Part shown: positions 1 through 9,379 of the stretch, piece by piece
How positions within the stretch are numbered: position 1 is the first letter of the stretch
Layout of the letters: each line of letters starts with the position of its first letter
DNA from: Acidilobus sp. 7A
GTDB taxonomy: Archaea > Thermoproteota > Thermoprotei_A > Sulfolobales > Acidilobaceae
Assembly (NCBI RefSeq): GCF_003431325.1
Contig: NZ_CP010515.1
Coordinates: 434,001 to 498,000 of the forward strand
Direction of reading: 5' to 3'
Length of the DNA: 64,000 bases
Program-made: the position numbers and the translations under genes
Notes under the pieces: model-generated
What the model was told of the DNA's origin: nothing
Database searches by the model: none
The model's input: the letters and a program-made list of their open reading frames with translations, nothing else

Positions 1-125
1 CTTGCCTTGTTCATAGTTACTCTGTTACTAGTCTAAACGTACCGGAGGCCCTGACATGCAAGGAGATTGCAAGCGCCAACCCCAGGCTCATCATTGTCGT
101 GCTTTCTTGCGCAACAATATGCTAG
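1..125 (+). other. possible 3' end of a gene cut by the window edge
   Basis: Two plus-strand frames are open at the left edge. Positions 3-125 read through about 40 codons ending in TAG, with plausible codon use and a hydrophobic stretch (RLIIVVLSCATIC). Positions 1-36 read a short hydrophobic tail (LALFIVTLLLV) ending in TAA. Either could be the C-terminus of a gene starting outside the window. The following gene has its own TATA-like element at about 128-134, so transcription restarts here. There is too little sequence to name a product. Confidence 0.25.
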
Positions 126-167
126 GGTTTTAACTTCCTGGCCCTCTTTAACCCGAGGTGAGGCTTC

Positions 168-473
168 GTGTCCCTGACCCCAGATGACACCGAGCCAGGC
201 AAAGAAGACGGCAAAAGACGATGGGTCCTTAAGATGATTAAGAGCGCTAAAAGCCAACACAAGTTGTGCCCATACTATGATAAGAAGACTCAGGTCTGCT
301 TCTTAATGGTAACTATGAACAACCAGCAGGTCAAGTGCGACAGGGAGGGCAGGTTTGACGGGTGCCCCACTTTCACAGGCTTTTTGGAGAGGATTTATGA
401 TGAATACACCGCTAAAAAGAAAGTTCTTCCGAACAGCTTCCAGGACATTATCTGGGGCATAACGTCACTTTAG
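168..473 (+). CDS. small conserved-looking protein, unknown function
   Basis: This is a 101-residue soluble protein with no membrane segment or signal peptide. It has four cysteines (CPYYDKKTQVC near residues 34-44, then C57 and C65), a spacing that could bind a metal but matches no named zinc finger I recognise. The GTG start at 168 is supported by an upstream purine-rich stretch (GAGGTGAGG, 154-162) and a TATA-like TTTTAAC at 128-134. It is isolated: the next gene is on the other strand. I do not recognise the family. Confidence 0.6.
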   Translation: MSLTPDDTEPGKEDGKRRWVLKMIKSAKSQHKLCPYYDKKTQVCFLMVTMNNQQVKCDREGRFDGCPTFTGFLERIYDEYTAKKKVLPNSFQDIIWGITSL

Positions 474-593
474 TGCCAAGGCTCCACTACGAGCTCCTAG
501 CCCTCACCTAAAGGCCCTGAGGCCCCTGGATTAGAAACTCTGCTCAGGCTACTCATGGTATAAAGTCAATATCAAAACACGAGTGCGAATAGT

Positions 594-968
594 TCACTCC
601 GCATCGTTAAGGTTGTCAGAGGCCCCCTCTAGCTCAGACCCGCCGCTGAGCTCCTCCTGCCAGTACTCCTCTGAGCCGAGGAGCTCCGTTAGATAGAAGT
701 AGCCCTGCTTGTCCATAGTAACAACGTCGTTCCTCAGGAGCTCGTTTAGGGCATATCTTATCTTATCCTCGCTGGCTAAGCCCGAAAGATACCTATGAAA
801 GTCCTTGACAGACATCCTTCCATTACGGCGAAGTAGGTTTACCAGGATCTCCTTTAGCTCCTCCTCATTGGGAGCCGTATAGACAATAACGTCGTTATCC
901 TCATAGATTCTTGAAAGTTCATCGGCTATGGAGTACTCTTCCTCCGACCTACCCCTCCCGTCGCTCAT
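594..968 (-). CDS. small winged-helix-like acidic protein
   Basis: This is a 124-residue protein. Residues about 38-90 have the rhythm of a winged helix: a helix (ELKEILVNLLRRNG), a second helix (SVKDFHRYLSG), a third recognition-like helix (SEDKIRYALNELLRND) and a wing strand (VVTMDKQGYFYL). The N-terminus and the tail after residue 95 are strongly acidic and likely disordered, which argues against simple DNA binding through the ends. The ATG at 968 follows a strong Shine-Dalgarno (GGAGGTGT, complement of 977-984) and a TATA-like element near 1005-1014. It could be a transcription regulator or a protein-interaction winged helix; no specific function is claimed. Confidence 0.6.
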   Translation of the reverse strand: MSDGRGRSEEEYSIADELSRIYEDNDVIVYTAPNEEELKEILVNLLRRNGRMSVKDFHRYLSGLASEDKIRYALNELLRNDVVTMDKQGYFYLTELLGSEEYWQEELSGGSELEGASDNLNDAE

Positions 969-1125
969 ATCTCAATACACCTCCTACCTTATTAGCAGCG
1001 GATACCTATAAGTTAACTTGTTTTCTAGTATAGAGGGAAATTAGTTAAACTGTTACAAAGTATGAAAAGCGCAACATTTAATATAACAGCTTACGTGTTG
1101 GGCCTTTCTAGGGAGCCTTCTAATA

Positions 1126-1602
1126 TTAAGCGGGCTTAGCTCCAGGATTTGCCCTTCTCATCAATGAGTAAAGCAGTAGCGAGGCCTCGGCACTGCTGCC
1201 AGCTCTGTATGAGAGCCCCCTTATGTAGATAGGCCTCCCCAGGGAGAGCTCCTGGGGCGTGAATGGGGAGTCGGAGCCGTTGAACACCAGAAGAACGTTC
1301 TCACCCAGCTTGGTGACGTCATCCGAAAGGGGGTCTATGAGATCCTGCGCATGCTCCTTGTCTACTAGGAGCACCTGAAAGCCCCTGTAGACCTCTGCCA
1401 CATCACTCAGCTCAGGAAGAACTACAAGGCCCTTGCCGGACTTGAGTAGAAGCCTGTAGGCCTCTGCTATGCCAGATTGGGCGGCCGCGCCGTAAACCTT
1501 CGTAGTTACCAGCACGTCCATACCTAGGCTAAGCACGACCTTAGCCATATCAACCAGCTTCTGAACGCTGGAAGTGTTATGTAAAACGGGCACGACCCTC
1601 AA
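1126..1602 (-). CDS. conserved archaeal protein of the 'RecB-family nuclease / SpoU-like' annotation group
   Basis: This 158-residue alpha/beta protein opens with MRVVPVLHNTSSVQKLVDMA and has alternating hydrophobic strands (VLSLGMDVLVTTKV, KGLVVLPEL, FQVLLVDKE, NVLLVFNGSD). It resembles a family that databases label RecB-like nuclease or SpoU-like methyltransferase (I think COG4080), but I see no PD-(D/E)xK nuclease motif and no clear SPOUT knot, so the function is open. The GTG start at 1602 lies 12 nt after the stop of thrS, so the two form one transcription unit. Confidence 0.6.
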   Translation of the reverse strand: MRVVPVLHNTSSVQKLVDMAKVVLSLGMDVLVTTKVYGAAAQSGIAEAYRLLLKSGKGLVVLPELSDVAEVYRGFQVLLVDKEHAQDLIDPLSDDVTKLGENVLLVFNGSDSPFTPQELSLGRPIYIRGLSYRAGSSAEASLLLYSLMRRANPGAKPA

Positions 1603-1614
1603 GTCCCATCCCCG

Positions 1615-3018
1615 CTAGAGCTGGTAGCTCAGGTCCCCGGGTATCCTTGGCGCGAAGCCTGCTATCTCCTTCACAGGCTCTTCCAGACCCCTAACAAGCT
1701 CCTCTATGGGGTCCGCCGCCTGAAGTGGATCGTTCGCGCTTACGGAGACCTGCCTCCTGCTGCCCCCCTCATATATGGAGGCAGTCAGGGCGCCCTTCTC
1801 AAGCTCCTTCCTGCCTATGTAAAGTATGACCGCCGGCTTGGCCCCTGACTCAATGAGTCTCACGTCACCCGAGAGCGAGGTCCTCGTGGTCTCCACGTAG
1901 CCTGACCTGAACCCCTTTGCTATCAGCGAGCGGTGGAGTGAGGATGCAAAGTCGATGACCTTCTGATCAAAATTGTCGCCAGCCTTTATCGCAACTACGG
2001 CGAACTGTAAGGGGGCCAGCACGAATGGAAGCCTGCCCTTGTAGTTCTCCAGGTAAGCGCCCAGGAACCTCTCTATGGACCCTATCAGCGCGCGGTGTAT
2101 TATGTAGACGTCCTCGCTGCCGTGGAGCTCCTTGACGGCCTCATAAATCTTGAACCTCCTTGGAAGGTTAAAGTCAAACTGTATTGTGCCAAGCTGCCAC
2201 TCCTTGCTCTCCTGCCCTGAGCCAAGCCTTACCAGGACGTCTATCTTGGGTCCATAGAAGGCTGCCTCACCCTCGGCGGCGACGTACTTAAGCCCGTACT
2301 TCTTAGCTATATTGTCCAGGGCACCCCTTAGGAACTCCTCAGCGTTCTCCCACTCCTCCCTGGTACCCATGAACTCCGTGCCTATCTTGCTCTTATCTGA
2401 GAGGCTCAGCCTTAGGGTCACGGTGTTGGGGTTCATATCTATGTTGAAGAGCTTAGAGTATATTGTGACCATCTCCTCGAACACGGAGGTCACGACGTTG
2501 ACTGCGTCCTTGCCAAAGGTTATTATGTGCGCGTCGTCCTGCGTGAAGCTCCTTGACCTCAGCAGCCCGTAGACGCTGCCGCTGGGCTCGAGTCTGTGAA
2601 CTCTGCCCACCTCGAACACTTTGAAGGGCAGGGACACCTTGTTGCGGCGCCTGGTCAGCTCGCTTAGAAATATCAGTATGTGGAAGGGACAGTTCATCGG
2701 CTTCACAGCGTAGTCTCTGTCCTCAAGCCTGAACACAAACATGTTCTGTCTGTAATAGCCCATGTGTCCAGAGAGCTCGAAAAGGGCACCGCTGCTCACT
2801 ATAGGGGTCTCAGCTATAAAGTACCCTCGTCTTGCGTGAAAGTTTATAAGTACCTGGGAGAGCGCGGCCCTCAGGTAGCCCCCGCCTATGGTGAAGAGCG
2901 GTATGCCATGACCGAGCAGCGAGCCCACGTCAGTCCCAAGCACCGGTATTGCAAGGTCAGGCCTAACGGCCACGTCTAGTTCCTGCGCGTAGTCCATGTG
3001 GTCCTTCTCTTGGCTCAA
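1615..3018 (-). CDS. thrS: threonyl-tRNA synthetase, catalytic form without editing domain
   Basis: This class II synthetase charges tRNA-Thr. The 467 residues start directly at the catalytic core; the TGS and editing domains of full-length ThrRS are absent. Visible signatures are MNCPFH (about 108-113, zinc Cys), motif 2 around VGRVHRLEPSG, QDDAHII (zinc His), YIIHRALIGS (zinc His) and a C-terminal anticodon-binding domain from about residue 340. Several crenarchaea are known to split ThrRS into separate catalytic and editing proteins, and this matches the catalytic one in size and layout. The TTG start follows a purine-rich site. A TATA box (CTTTTAAAGC on the minus strand, about 3052-3061) lies upstream. 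The editing partner is not in the window. Confidence 0.93.
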   Translation of the reverse strand: MSQEKDHMDYAQELDVAVRPDLAIPVLGTDVGSLLGHGIPLFTIGGGYLRAALSQVLINFHARRGYFIAETPIVSSGALFELSGHMGYYRQNMFVFRLEDRDYAVKPMNCPFHILIFLSELTRRRNKVSLPFKVFEVGRVHRLEPSGSVYGLLRSRSFTQDDAHIITFGKDAVNVVTSVFEEMVTIYSKLFNIDMNPNTVTLRLSLSDKSKIGTEFMGTREEWENAEEFLRGALDNIAKKYGLKYVAAEGEAAFYGPKIDVLVRLGSGQESKEWQLGTIQFDFNLPRRFKIYEAVKELHGSEDVYIIHRALIGSIERFLGAYLENYKGRLPFVLAPLQFAVVAIKAGDNFDQKVIDFASSLHRSLIAKGFRSGYVETTRTSLSGDVRLIESGAKPAVILYIGRKELEKGALTASIYEGGSRRQVSVSANDPLQAADPIEELVRGLEEPVKEIAGFAPRIPGDLSYQL

Positions 3019-3055
3019 GCCGCGTCATCACCCTAGCCCTAGGAACATTGAAGCT

Positions 3056-3718
3056 TTAAAAGTTCCTCTGAACCATGGGCTTGCCCACCTCCTTGACGTT
3101 CAAGGTTTCCTTCTCCATGGCTACCGTTACTGCTATCGCCAGACCCAGCGGGCCCAGAGAGGAGACGAGGCCGTAAAGTAGACCTGTCAGTGGTCTCCTA
3201 AAAACTAGAGAAACTAGGACTGCAGCTGCTATAGAGGCGCCTGTATAGATGACTTCACTGATGAATAGCTCGCCTACCAGCGCGTTTAATGGCACTATGG
3301 ACTGAAGGGCCAGCCCTACGGACGCCGAAGCCAGGGGTATTGGGTAGGGGGCACCAGCGCCTACGCTAAGGTGGTGCGCCCCTCTTTGTCCCCTAAGAGT
3401 GATAATTACATATATCATGATGGCTGTCAGGGAACCTGCCACAAAAGAGGCGAGGCCCACTAACAGGTAGCTTAAGGAGGAGGACGCAGAGAGCGGCACA
3501 AGTGATATTATGAGACCTGCGTACGGCGTCCCCGTAACGACGGTCGTAACGGAGACGCTAACCACTATTAAAACTATTTCGGCTATAAATGTAGCTACAA
3601 GATAGACAAAGCCCCCAAGCGTTGTTGGCGGCTTCCCAAAAGGCTTAGCAATCAGGAGCGTAAGGGCCTCGACCAGGGCCGCAGCCACTGCCACTGAGGT
3701 TGCCTTGACCTCGCTCAT
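3056..3718 (-). CDS. polytopic membrane protein, unknown function
   Basis: This 220-residue protein has roughly five or six hydrophobic helices (for example LVATFIAEIVLIVVSVSVTT, AGLIISLVPLSASSSLSYLL and AASIAAAVLVSLVF) and almost no large soluble domain. It has no transporter signature that I recognise. It is transcribed away from valS; the intervening 65 bp contain TATA-like elements for both directions (TATAAG near 3758 and GATTAAAAC near 3766). Its 3' end lies 37 bp upstream of thrS, in the same direction. The function is unknown. Confidence 0.7.
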   Translation of the reverse strand: MSEVKATSVAVAAALVEALTLLIAKPFGKPPTTLGGFVYLVATFIAEIVLIVVSVSVTTVVTGTPYAGLIISLVPLSASSSLSYLLVGLASFVAGSLTAIMIYVIITLRGQRGAHHLSVGAGAPYPIPLASASVGLALQSIVPLNALVGELFISEVIYTGASIAAAVLVSLVFRRPLTGLLYGLVSSLGPLGLAIAVTVAMEKETLNVKEVGKPMVQRNF

Positions 3719-3783
3719 AGCAAATCTTCTCAGCCTACCACAGCTCCTATGTTGCGGTATAAGCGATTAAAACCTATCAGGCG

Positions 3784-6243
3784 TTGGAGATAAAGGTGCG
3801 TCGCTTGAAGCTACAGCCAAAGATAAGTGAGACCAGGTGGGACGTCAACAAGGAGCTGGAGCTCCTTGACATATGGCGAAAGGAGGCCCTGTCGTCGTCC
3901 GGTTCAGCGGAGTGGCGCGACAAGGAGGTGCTAGTGATAGACACGCCGCCGCCCTACGCCAGCGGCAAGTGGCACGTGGGGGGAGCAGCCCACTACGCGC
4001 AGATAGACATGATCGCCAGGTACTTTAGGTTAAAGGGTTACTACGTGCTGGTCCCCTTCTACGCCGACAGAAACGGCCTCCCAGTGGAGGTTCAGGTGGA
4101 GAAGTCCTACGGTATAAACGCTAAGGACATGGCATCAACTCCTGGGGGCAGGAGGAAGTTCCTTGAACTCTGCAGGGAGTACCTTGACAGGGCCGAGGGG
4201 GACCTGGTCGGCGTGTGGACTAGGCTAGGCTGCTCCTTTGAGTACTGGCGTGAGGGGACTGACAGCCCTAAGTACAGGACCCTGACGCAGAGGACCTTCA
4301 TAGAGCTGTTCAGGAGGGGCCTTATCTACGAGGCTGAGAGGCCCGTAAGGTGGTGCCCGCGCTGCGGCACAACGCTGGCTGAGGCTGAAATAGAGTACGA
4401 GGAGAGGGATGACTTCTTGTACTATATAAAGTACAGGCTCGCCGACGCTGGGGAGGAGCTGGTCGTTGCCACCTCTAGGCCTGAGCTCCTGCCCGCCTGC
4501 GCTGCACTAGCATATAACCCGCAGGACAGCAGGTACAGGGGCCTGGCGGGCAGGAAGGCCATAGCACCCCTCTTCGGCAACGAGGTTATCATTGTTGAAC
4601 ATCCGGGCGTCGACATGAACTTCGGCACCGGGCTTGAGATGATCTGCAGCTACGGCGATGAGGACGACGTGAGGCTATTCAGGGAGCTTAACTTGAAGCC
4701 GAAGGTTATAATTAATGAGAAGGGGGTCATGACTCAGGACGCGGGCTTCCTCGCAGGCCTGAGCGTAGAGGAGGCCCGCAGGAAGGTCGCAGAGGAGTTG
4801 GAGAAGCAGGGCCTATTAGTGAAGAAAGAGAGGATCAGGCATAGCGTGCCGATATGCTGGAGGTGCAAGACGCCGCTTCAGATAATAAACAGATCGGAGA
4901 TCTTCCTCAGGCAACTTGACCTGAGGGAGCAGTTGAGGGAGCTTATAAATAAGCTTGACATGAGGCCCGAGTTCCACAAGAAGAAGCTCTTGCAGTGGCT
5001 TGACGCAATAGCGATGGACTGGCCCATATCAAGGGACCGCTACTACGGCACCGAGATACCCCTGTGGCGCTGCACCAAGTGCGGCTCGCTCCTGGTGCCA
5101 GAGCCTGGAAGGTACTATAGGCCATGGGAGGAGCAGCCGCCCTGGGACAGGTGTCCCGTCTGCGGCGCCCCCAAGGAGTACCTTAAGGGTGAGACCCGCG
5201 TCTTCGACACGTGGTTCGACTCCAGCATATCCATGCTCTACGCGACCAAGTGGATGGAGGACCCTGAGTTCTTCAGGAAGGCGTCCTCTAGCGTCCTGAG
5301 GCCGCAGGGCGAAGACATAATAAGGACGTGGCTTTACTACTCACTCCTAAGGGTCTACCAGCTCACGGGGAAGTCAGCTTTCAGATGGGTAAGGATAACC
5401 GGCATGGGGCTCGACCCTAAGGGCAGACCCATGCACAAGAGCCTTGGCAACGTTATAGACCCAGACCCCATAATAGCTAAGTACGGCGCTGACGCCTTCC
5501 GCTTCTGGGCAGCCTCGTCAGCGAGGCTGGGCTACGACTACAGGTATGACGAAAAGAAGGTCGTAACCGGCAGGAACTTTGCAACTAAGCTGTGGAACCT
5601 TGCTAGGTTCATATCATCCTTCCCGGAGCCGCAGGAGGCCAAGCTGAGGCGCATAGACAGCGCCTTCCTGGCCCTCGCGCAGAAGTACATAGATGCGGCC
5701 ATCAGCGGATATGAGAACCTAGACGTGTACGAGCCTGCTGTGCAGCTCTACGAGCTGGCCTGGAATGTCTTCGCGTCACACTATGTCGAGCTAGTCAAGG
5801 ACAGGGCCTACTCTGAGAGCTACCCTGAGGAGGAGAGGGCGTCGGCCTGGTACACGCTGCACAGGATTTACAGGTCCATCATAGTCCTCCTCTCGCCGAT
5901 AATGCCCTTCGTCACGGACTTCATATATAGACAGCTCTACGACAGAAGCGTGCACTCAGAGAGGCTGCCGGGCAAGCTCTTAGAGGGACCTGACGTGGAC
6001 CAGCTGGCGGAGGACGCAAGGCTAATAATGAGCGTCAACAATGCCGTGTGGGCCTACAAAAAGTCCAAGGGGCTTAAGCTCAGCGAGCCCCTGGAGGGCT
6101 CGACAGTAATGATACCTGCGAGGCTGGCCTCCTACATTGAGGACCTGCGGTCATTCCACAAGGTCAACTTTAATACCTACGTCGATGAGAGACCGACAGG
6201 AACGGAGATAGGGCCCGGCATTTATATAACCTCTGCCCAATAA
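3784..6243 (+). CDS. valS: valyl-tRNA synthetase
   Basis: This class Ia synthetase attaches valine to tRNA-Val. The 819 residues show the HIGH-type motif as HVGG at about 64-67, the valine/isoleucine editing (CP1) domain at about 200-340, zinc-like Cys pairs (WCPRCGTT, WRCKTP, CTKCG..CPVCG), the LRPQGEDIIRTW block typical of ValRS, and a KMSKS-type loop written MHKSLGN near 550. The C-terminal helical anticodon domain follows; no C-terminal coiled coil is evident, as is usual in archaea. TTG 3784 gives the longest frame, but GTG 3796 lies about 25 nt from GATTAAAAC (3766-3774) and could be a leaderless start. Confidence 0.95.
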   Translation: MEIKVRRLKLQPKISETRWDVNKELELLDIWRKEALSSSGSAEWRDKEVLVIDTPPPYASGKWHVGGAAHYAQIDMIARYFRLKGYYVLVPFYADRNGLPVEVQVEKSYGINAKDMASTPGGRRKFLELCREYLDRAEGDLVGVWTRLGCSFEYWREGTDSPKYRTLTQRTFIELFRRGLIYEAERPVRWCPRCGTTLAEAEIEYEERDDFLYYIKYRLADAGEELVVATSRPELLPACAALAYNPQDSRYRGLAGRKAIAPLFGNEVIIVEHPGVDMNFGTGLEMICSYGDEDDVRLFRELNLKPKVIINEKGVMTQDAGFLAGLSVEEARRKVAEELEKQGLLVKKERIRHSVPICWRCKTPLQIINRSEIFLRQLDLREQLRELINKLDMRPEFHKKKLLQWLDAIAMDWPISRDRYYGTEIPLWRCTKCGSLLVPEPGRYYRPWEEQPPWDRCPVCGAPKEYLKGETRVFDTWFDSSISMLYATKWMEDPEFFRKASSSVLRPQGEDIIRTWLYYSLLRVYQLTGKSAFRWVRITGMGLDPKGRPMHKSLGNVIDPDPIIAKYGADAFRFWAASSARLGYDYRYDEKKVVTGRNFATKLWNLARFISSFPEPQEAKLRRIDSAFLALAQKYIDAAISGYENLDVYEPAVQLYELAWNVFASHYVELVKDRAYSESYPEEERASAWYTLHRIYRSIIVLLSPIMPFVTDFIYRQLYDRSVHSERLPGKLLEGPDVDQLAEDARLIMSVNNAVWAYKKSKGLKLSEPLEGSTVMIPARLASYIEDLRSFHKVNFNTYVDERPTGTEIGPGIYITSAQ

Positions 6244-6414
6244 GGCCCTTAAGTCCTCAGGGCTTTAGTCTAACTTTGACAGGTCGCCGATGGGCGTTTC
6301 TTTTGACACCCTGGACTTCGTTCTCTGACGTAAGCCTGTTGTAATGGGCTGTTATGAACAACCTGCGTGCAGAGCTTTAGTTCCGATACGTGCATAACTG
6401 AGTGGGACCCATTC

Positions 6415-7341
6415 ATGATAACCGTAGTGGGAGGCGCCGGAAGGGTAGGAGTCACAACAGGCGCCATGATACTTCTTAGGGACCTGGACGATGTGATGCT
6501 TATAGACATAAAGCCCAATGCGCCTCAGGGTGAGGCGCTGGACCTGAATCACATGACCGCGGTCCTAGGCATCTCAAGGAGGGCCTACGGCTCCAACGAC
6601 TACAAGGACATGGCGGGATCTGACGTAGTTATAGTTACGGCTGGCTTCCCAAGGAAGGCTGGTCAGACCAGGGAGGAACTGCTCAAGGTAAACGCTGACG
6701 TCATGAAGCAGGTAGCCGACAACATAAAGGAGTACGCGCCTAACTCGAAGGTCCTGGTCCTCACGAATCCCTCGGACGCCATGACCTATGTCATGTATAA
6801 GAAGTTGGGCTTCCCGAGGGAGAGGGTGATAGGCTTCAGCGGCATCCTAGACTCGCCAAGGCTGGCCTACTACGCCTCCGTCAAGCTTAACATATCGGCT
6901 GCCTCAATACAGCCTATAGTCCTCGGTATGCATGGCGAGAATATGTTCCCAGCGCCTAGGCTCTCCACTGTTGGCGGCGTTCCTCTGACCTCGCTCATGA
7001 GCCAGAAGGACATAGACGAGATAGTGAAGCAGACCATAAACGCGGGCGCCGATATAATAAAGCTGAGGGGCTACAGCAGCAACTGGGCCCCTGCGGCCGG
7101 CCTGGCCCTGATGGCTGAGGCCATAAAGAAGGACCAGCGCAAGGTCTACATAGTTAGCGCCTACCTCAATGGCGAGTACGGCTATCGCGATGTAATAGCT
7201 GAGGTGCCAGCCGTCCTCGGGCGCAACGGGATCGAGAAGATACTTGAGCTCCCGCTCAACGAGGAGGAGAAGAAAGGTCTCGACAAGAGCATCAGCGCGG
7301 TCAGGGACCTGATTAACGCCCTTCCGCCAGAGTACAAGTGA
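6415..7341 (+). CDS. mdh: malate dehydrogenase
   Basis: This NAD(P)-dependent enzyme oxidises L-malate to oxaloacetate in the citric acid cycle. The 308 residues from ATG 6415 start MITVVGGAGRVG, the Rossmann glycine motif. The substrate loop FPRKAGQTR carries an Arg where lactate dehydrogenases have Gln, favouring malate. The catalytic Asp (SGILDSPRLA) and His (GMHGENM) are present. An upstream in-frame ATG at 6367 would add 16 residues with no family resemblance, so 6415 is preferred. It is a monocistronic gene between valS and a small unknown gene. Confidence 0.93.
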   Translation: MITVVGGAGRVGVTTGAMILLRDLDDVMLIDIKPNAPQGEALDLNHMTAVLGISRRAYGSNDYKDMAGSDVVIVTAGFPRKAGQTREELLKVNADVMKQVADNIKEYAPNSKVLVLTNPSDAMTYVMYKKLGFPRERVIGFSGILDSPRLAYYASVKLNISAASIQPIVLGMHGENMFPAPRLSTVGGVPLTSLMSQKDIDEIVKQTINAGADIIKLRGYSSNWAPAAGLALMAEAIKKDQRKVYIVSAYLNGEYGYRDVIAEVPAVLGRNGIEKILELPLNEEEKKGLDKSISAVRDLINALPPEYK

Positions 7342-7429
7342 AGGTCCTATTTTAACAGCCCTTTATTTATCGCCTAATATCGTTTTTAAGGCCTCTCCGC
7401 GAGGCGTAATCTAGGTAAGGCGAGCCGAG

Positions 7430-7666
7430 TTGGCCTCCAGCGCTCAGCTTCCTAAGAAGGTGTTCTACGTTAACATATTTCAGCTGAACTACAGGCCCTC
7501 GTCCCAATGCGAGTTCTTCGAATCCTACGACATCGGAGGGTCCTACATTGCCTACTGTAAGGTCCTCGAGAGCTACATAGCGAGATCAAAGGTGCGCAAG
7601 TGCGAGATATCATACCAGGACTGTCCATACAGGAGGGTTGGACTCAAGGCCCTCACTCCCGGCTGA
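7430..7666 (+). CDS. small cysteine-containing protein, unknown
   Basis: This 78-residue protein contains five cysteines: C27, C42 and C57 widely spaced, then CEISYQDC at the end. The N-terminal strand KKVFYVNIFQLNY and a core YIAYCKVLESYIARS suggest a compact alpha/beta fold. The TTG start at 7430 is about 40 nt after a clean TATA box (TTTTTAAG, 7383-7390). It precedes the MBF1 operon, which has its own TATA box. A metal-binding role is possible but not shown; I do not recognise the family. Confidence 0.65.
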   Translation: MASSAQLPKKVFYVNIFQLNYRPSSQCEFFESYDIGGSYIAYCKVLESYIARSKVRKCEISYQDCPYRRVGLKALTPG

Positions 7667-7742
7667 GGCCCTACTGCTCGCAACTCGCATTTTTAAGATC
7701 TCCCAGCACGCACTAACCTGTTGAGCCGGCTGGGGGTTAAGC

Positions 7743-8222
7743 TTGCCCGAACTTTACTGCGAGGTGTGCGGCAAGCCGATCGTCGGGAGCGGGCACAGAG
7801 TTATCATGGATGGCGCAGAGCTCCTCGTATGCGATGACTGCTTTATGAAGCTCACCAGGAGCGGCCGCGCTGTGCCCGTCACCGCGAAACCAAGGGAGGT
7901 TAAACTAAAGCCGAGGAGGCAGGCCAAGGAGGAGGTCCTTGAGGTTGTCGATAACTACCCTGACATAATAAGGGGCGCCAGGGAGTCGAAGGGGTGGACC
8001 CAGGCAGCCCTGGCCCAGAGGCTTAAGGTCAGTGAGGCGCTCATCAAGAAGATAGAGAGCGGCAAGTACAAGCCTACCGTGGAGCTGGCGAGGAAGATAG
8101 AGGCCCTCCTAAATGTTAAGCTGCTCCAGCCCATTGAGAGCGAGGGTGAAGGCGAGGAGCCTCCTGAGGACGCCCTGACCTTTGGCGATGTGGCTGTGGT
8201 TAGGAGGGACAGAAGTTCTTGA
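7743..8222 (+). CDS. mbf1: MBF1-type HTH protein (multiprotein bridging factor 1 homologue)
   Basis: This 159-residue protein has an N-terminal zinc ribbon (CEVCGKP near residues 6-12 and CDDC near 31-34), a basic linker and a Cro/C1-type helix-turn-helix at about 75-130 (IIRGARESKGWTQAALAQRL.. followed by KKIESGKYKPTVELARKIE). This layout is that of archaeal MBF1, a ribosome- and transcription-associated factor. The TTG start is preceded by a TATA box at 7690-7698. Its stop overlaps the hflX start (TTGA), so it heads an operon with hflX, trm56, tfe and the DNA methyltransferase gene. Confidence 0.9.
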   Translation: MPELYCEVCGKPIVGSGHRVIMDGAELLVCDDCFMKLTRSGRAVPVTAKPREVKLKPRRQAKEEVLEVVDNYPDIIRGARESKGWTQAALAQRLKVSEALIKKIESGKYKPTVELARKIEALLNVKLLQPIESEGEGEEPPEDALTFGDVAVVRRDRSS

Positions 8223-9379
8223 GCTTAGCTAAGGGGGCTGGGGCCAGGAGGGCTCTCCTAGTCATCTCGCGCGACCACATAAGCCACCTGGAGGAGGCCT
8301 TAGCTATAGCGGAGAGCGCTAGCTATGAGGTCGTTGACATAATAAGGAGGCCCAAGCCTGGCAGGAGGCTCAGCGACGAGGCCGTGAAAAACATCAGTGC
8401 GAGGGCTCAGGAGCTCGGCGTCGATGCCATCATATACTACGGCAACCTGGAGCCCTCCTCCATGTATAAGCTTGAGAGGGCCTCAAAGGTCAAGGTGCTT
8501 GACAGAGTCCTTATCATACTTGAGATATTCGCGCTTCACGCAGGGTCCAAGGAGGCTAAGCTTCAGATCGAGATGGCCAGGCTGAAGCACGAGCTCCCCC
8601 TGGTAAGGGAGTACATAAGGAGGGCTAAGCTCGGGGAACAGGTGGACTTCCTGGGCCCTGGCAGGTACGCCTTCGAGTCCTATGAGAAGTACATGATAAG
8701 CAGGATAGCCAGGATACGCAGGGAGCTCGACGAGCTCAGGCGAAGGGTGAGGACTCAGGAGCTGGCCAGGAGGGACAGCGGCTTCATACTGGCCTCGATA
8801 GTGGGCTACGCGTCCGCTGGGAAGACCTCCATATTCAATGCCATAACCGGTGAGAGGCAGCCCACAGGGCCCGAGTACTTCACGACCCTCTTCGCCAAGC
8901 ATAAGCTTGTGGATTACAGGGGGGCTAAGATAATGCTGATAGACACCGTTGGCTTTGTGAGGGATGTGCCGGCGGAGATCATAGAGTCCTTCTACTCCAC
9001 GCTTCAGGAGGCGGCCCTCGCCGACGTCCTGATATTTGTGATAGACTCCTCTGAGGATAGCGACACAATTAAGGAGAAGCTGCAGGCCGGCATCTCTGTT
9101 CTGAGCAAGCTAAATGCAATCAACAAGCCCATAATATTGGCGCTTAACAAGGTGGACCTCGTGCCTGAGGTGGAGCTGGGCGCCAAGGAGTCCACGGTGA
9201 GCAAGCTGGCGGCCCTGGCGGGCCTCAGGGCCCAAGTTGTTAGGGTCTCAGCGCTTAAGGGCCTCAACCTTGACCTACTGCTTGAGAAGGTGGCCAGCAG
9301 TGTCGGAAGGCCTGGAGAGCCTACCGAGGCAGTACGGCAGGGTGTACGTGCTAAGGCTGGGACACAGGCCGGCGCGTGA
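8219..9379 (+). CDS. hflX: HflX-type ribosome-associated GTPase
   Basis: This 386-residue protein has the HflX N-terminal alpha/beta domain (1-110), a coiled linker rich in Arg/Glu (about 120-185), then a GTPase domain with G1 GYASAGKTS (about 197-205), G3 DTVGFV (about 241-246) and G4 NKVDL. Members bind ribosomes and help rescue or split stalled subunits. The TTG start overlaps the mbf1 stop in a TTGA arrangement. The last codons overlap the start region of trm56, showing tight translational coupling. Confidence 0.93.
   Translation: MSLAKGAGARRALLVISRDHISHLEEALAIAESASYEVVDIIRRPKPGRRLSDEAVKNISARAQELGVDAIIYYGNLEPSSMYKLERASKVKVLDRVLIILEIFALHAGSKEAKLQIEMARLKHELPLVREYIRRAKLGEQVDFLGPGRYAFESYEKYMISRIARIRRELDELRRRVRTQELARRDSGFILASIVGYASAGKTSIFNAITGERQPTGPEYFTTLFAKHKLVDYRGAKIMLIDTVGFVRDVPAEIIESFYSTLQEAALADVLIFVIDSSEDSDTIKEKLQAGISVLSKLNAINKPIILALNKVDLVPEVELGAKESTVSKLAALAGLRAQVVRVSALKGLNLDLLLEKVASSVGRPGEPTEAVRQGVRAKAGTQAGA

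Noticed and set aside
1021-1080. A third copy of the origin dyad (AGTTAAACTGTTACAAAG)
   Set aside because: It shares ACAAAG and a GTTAAAC half but lacks the G-rich spacer and the proper inverted half, so the similarity is probably chance.
6244-6414. A small RNA or C/D box guide between valS and mdh
   Set aside because: No proper C (TGATGA) and D (CTGA) box pairs at guide spacing were found.
9237-9341. A 35-residue longer start for Trm56
   Set aside because: It would lie deep inside hflX; the family begins just before VLRLGHR. GTG 9300 remains a minor alternative.
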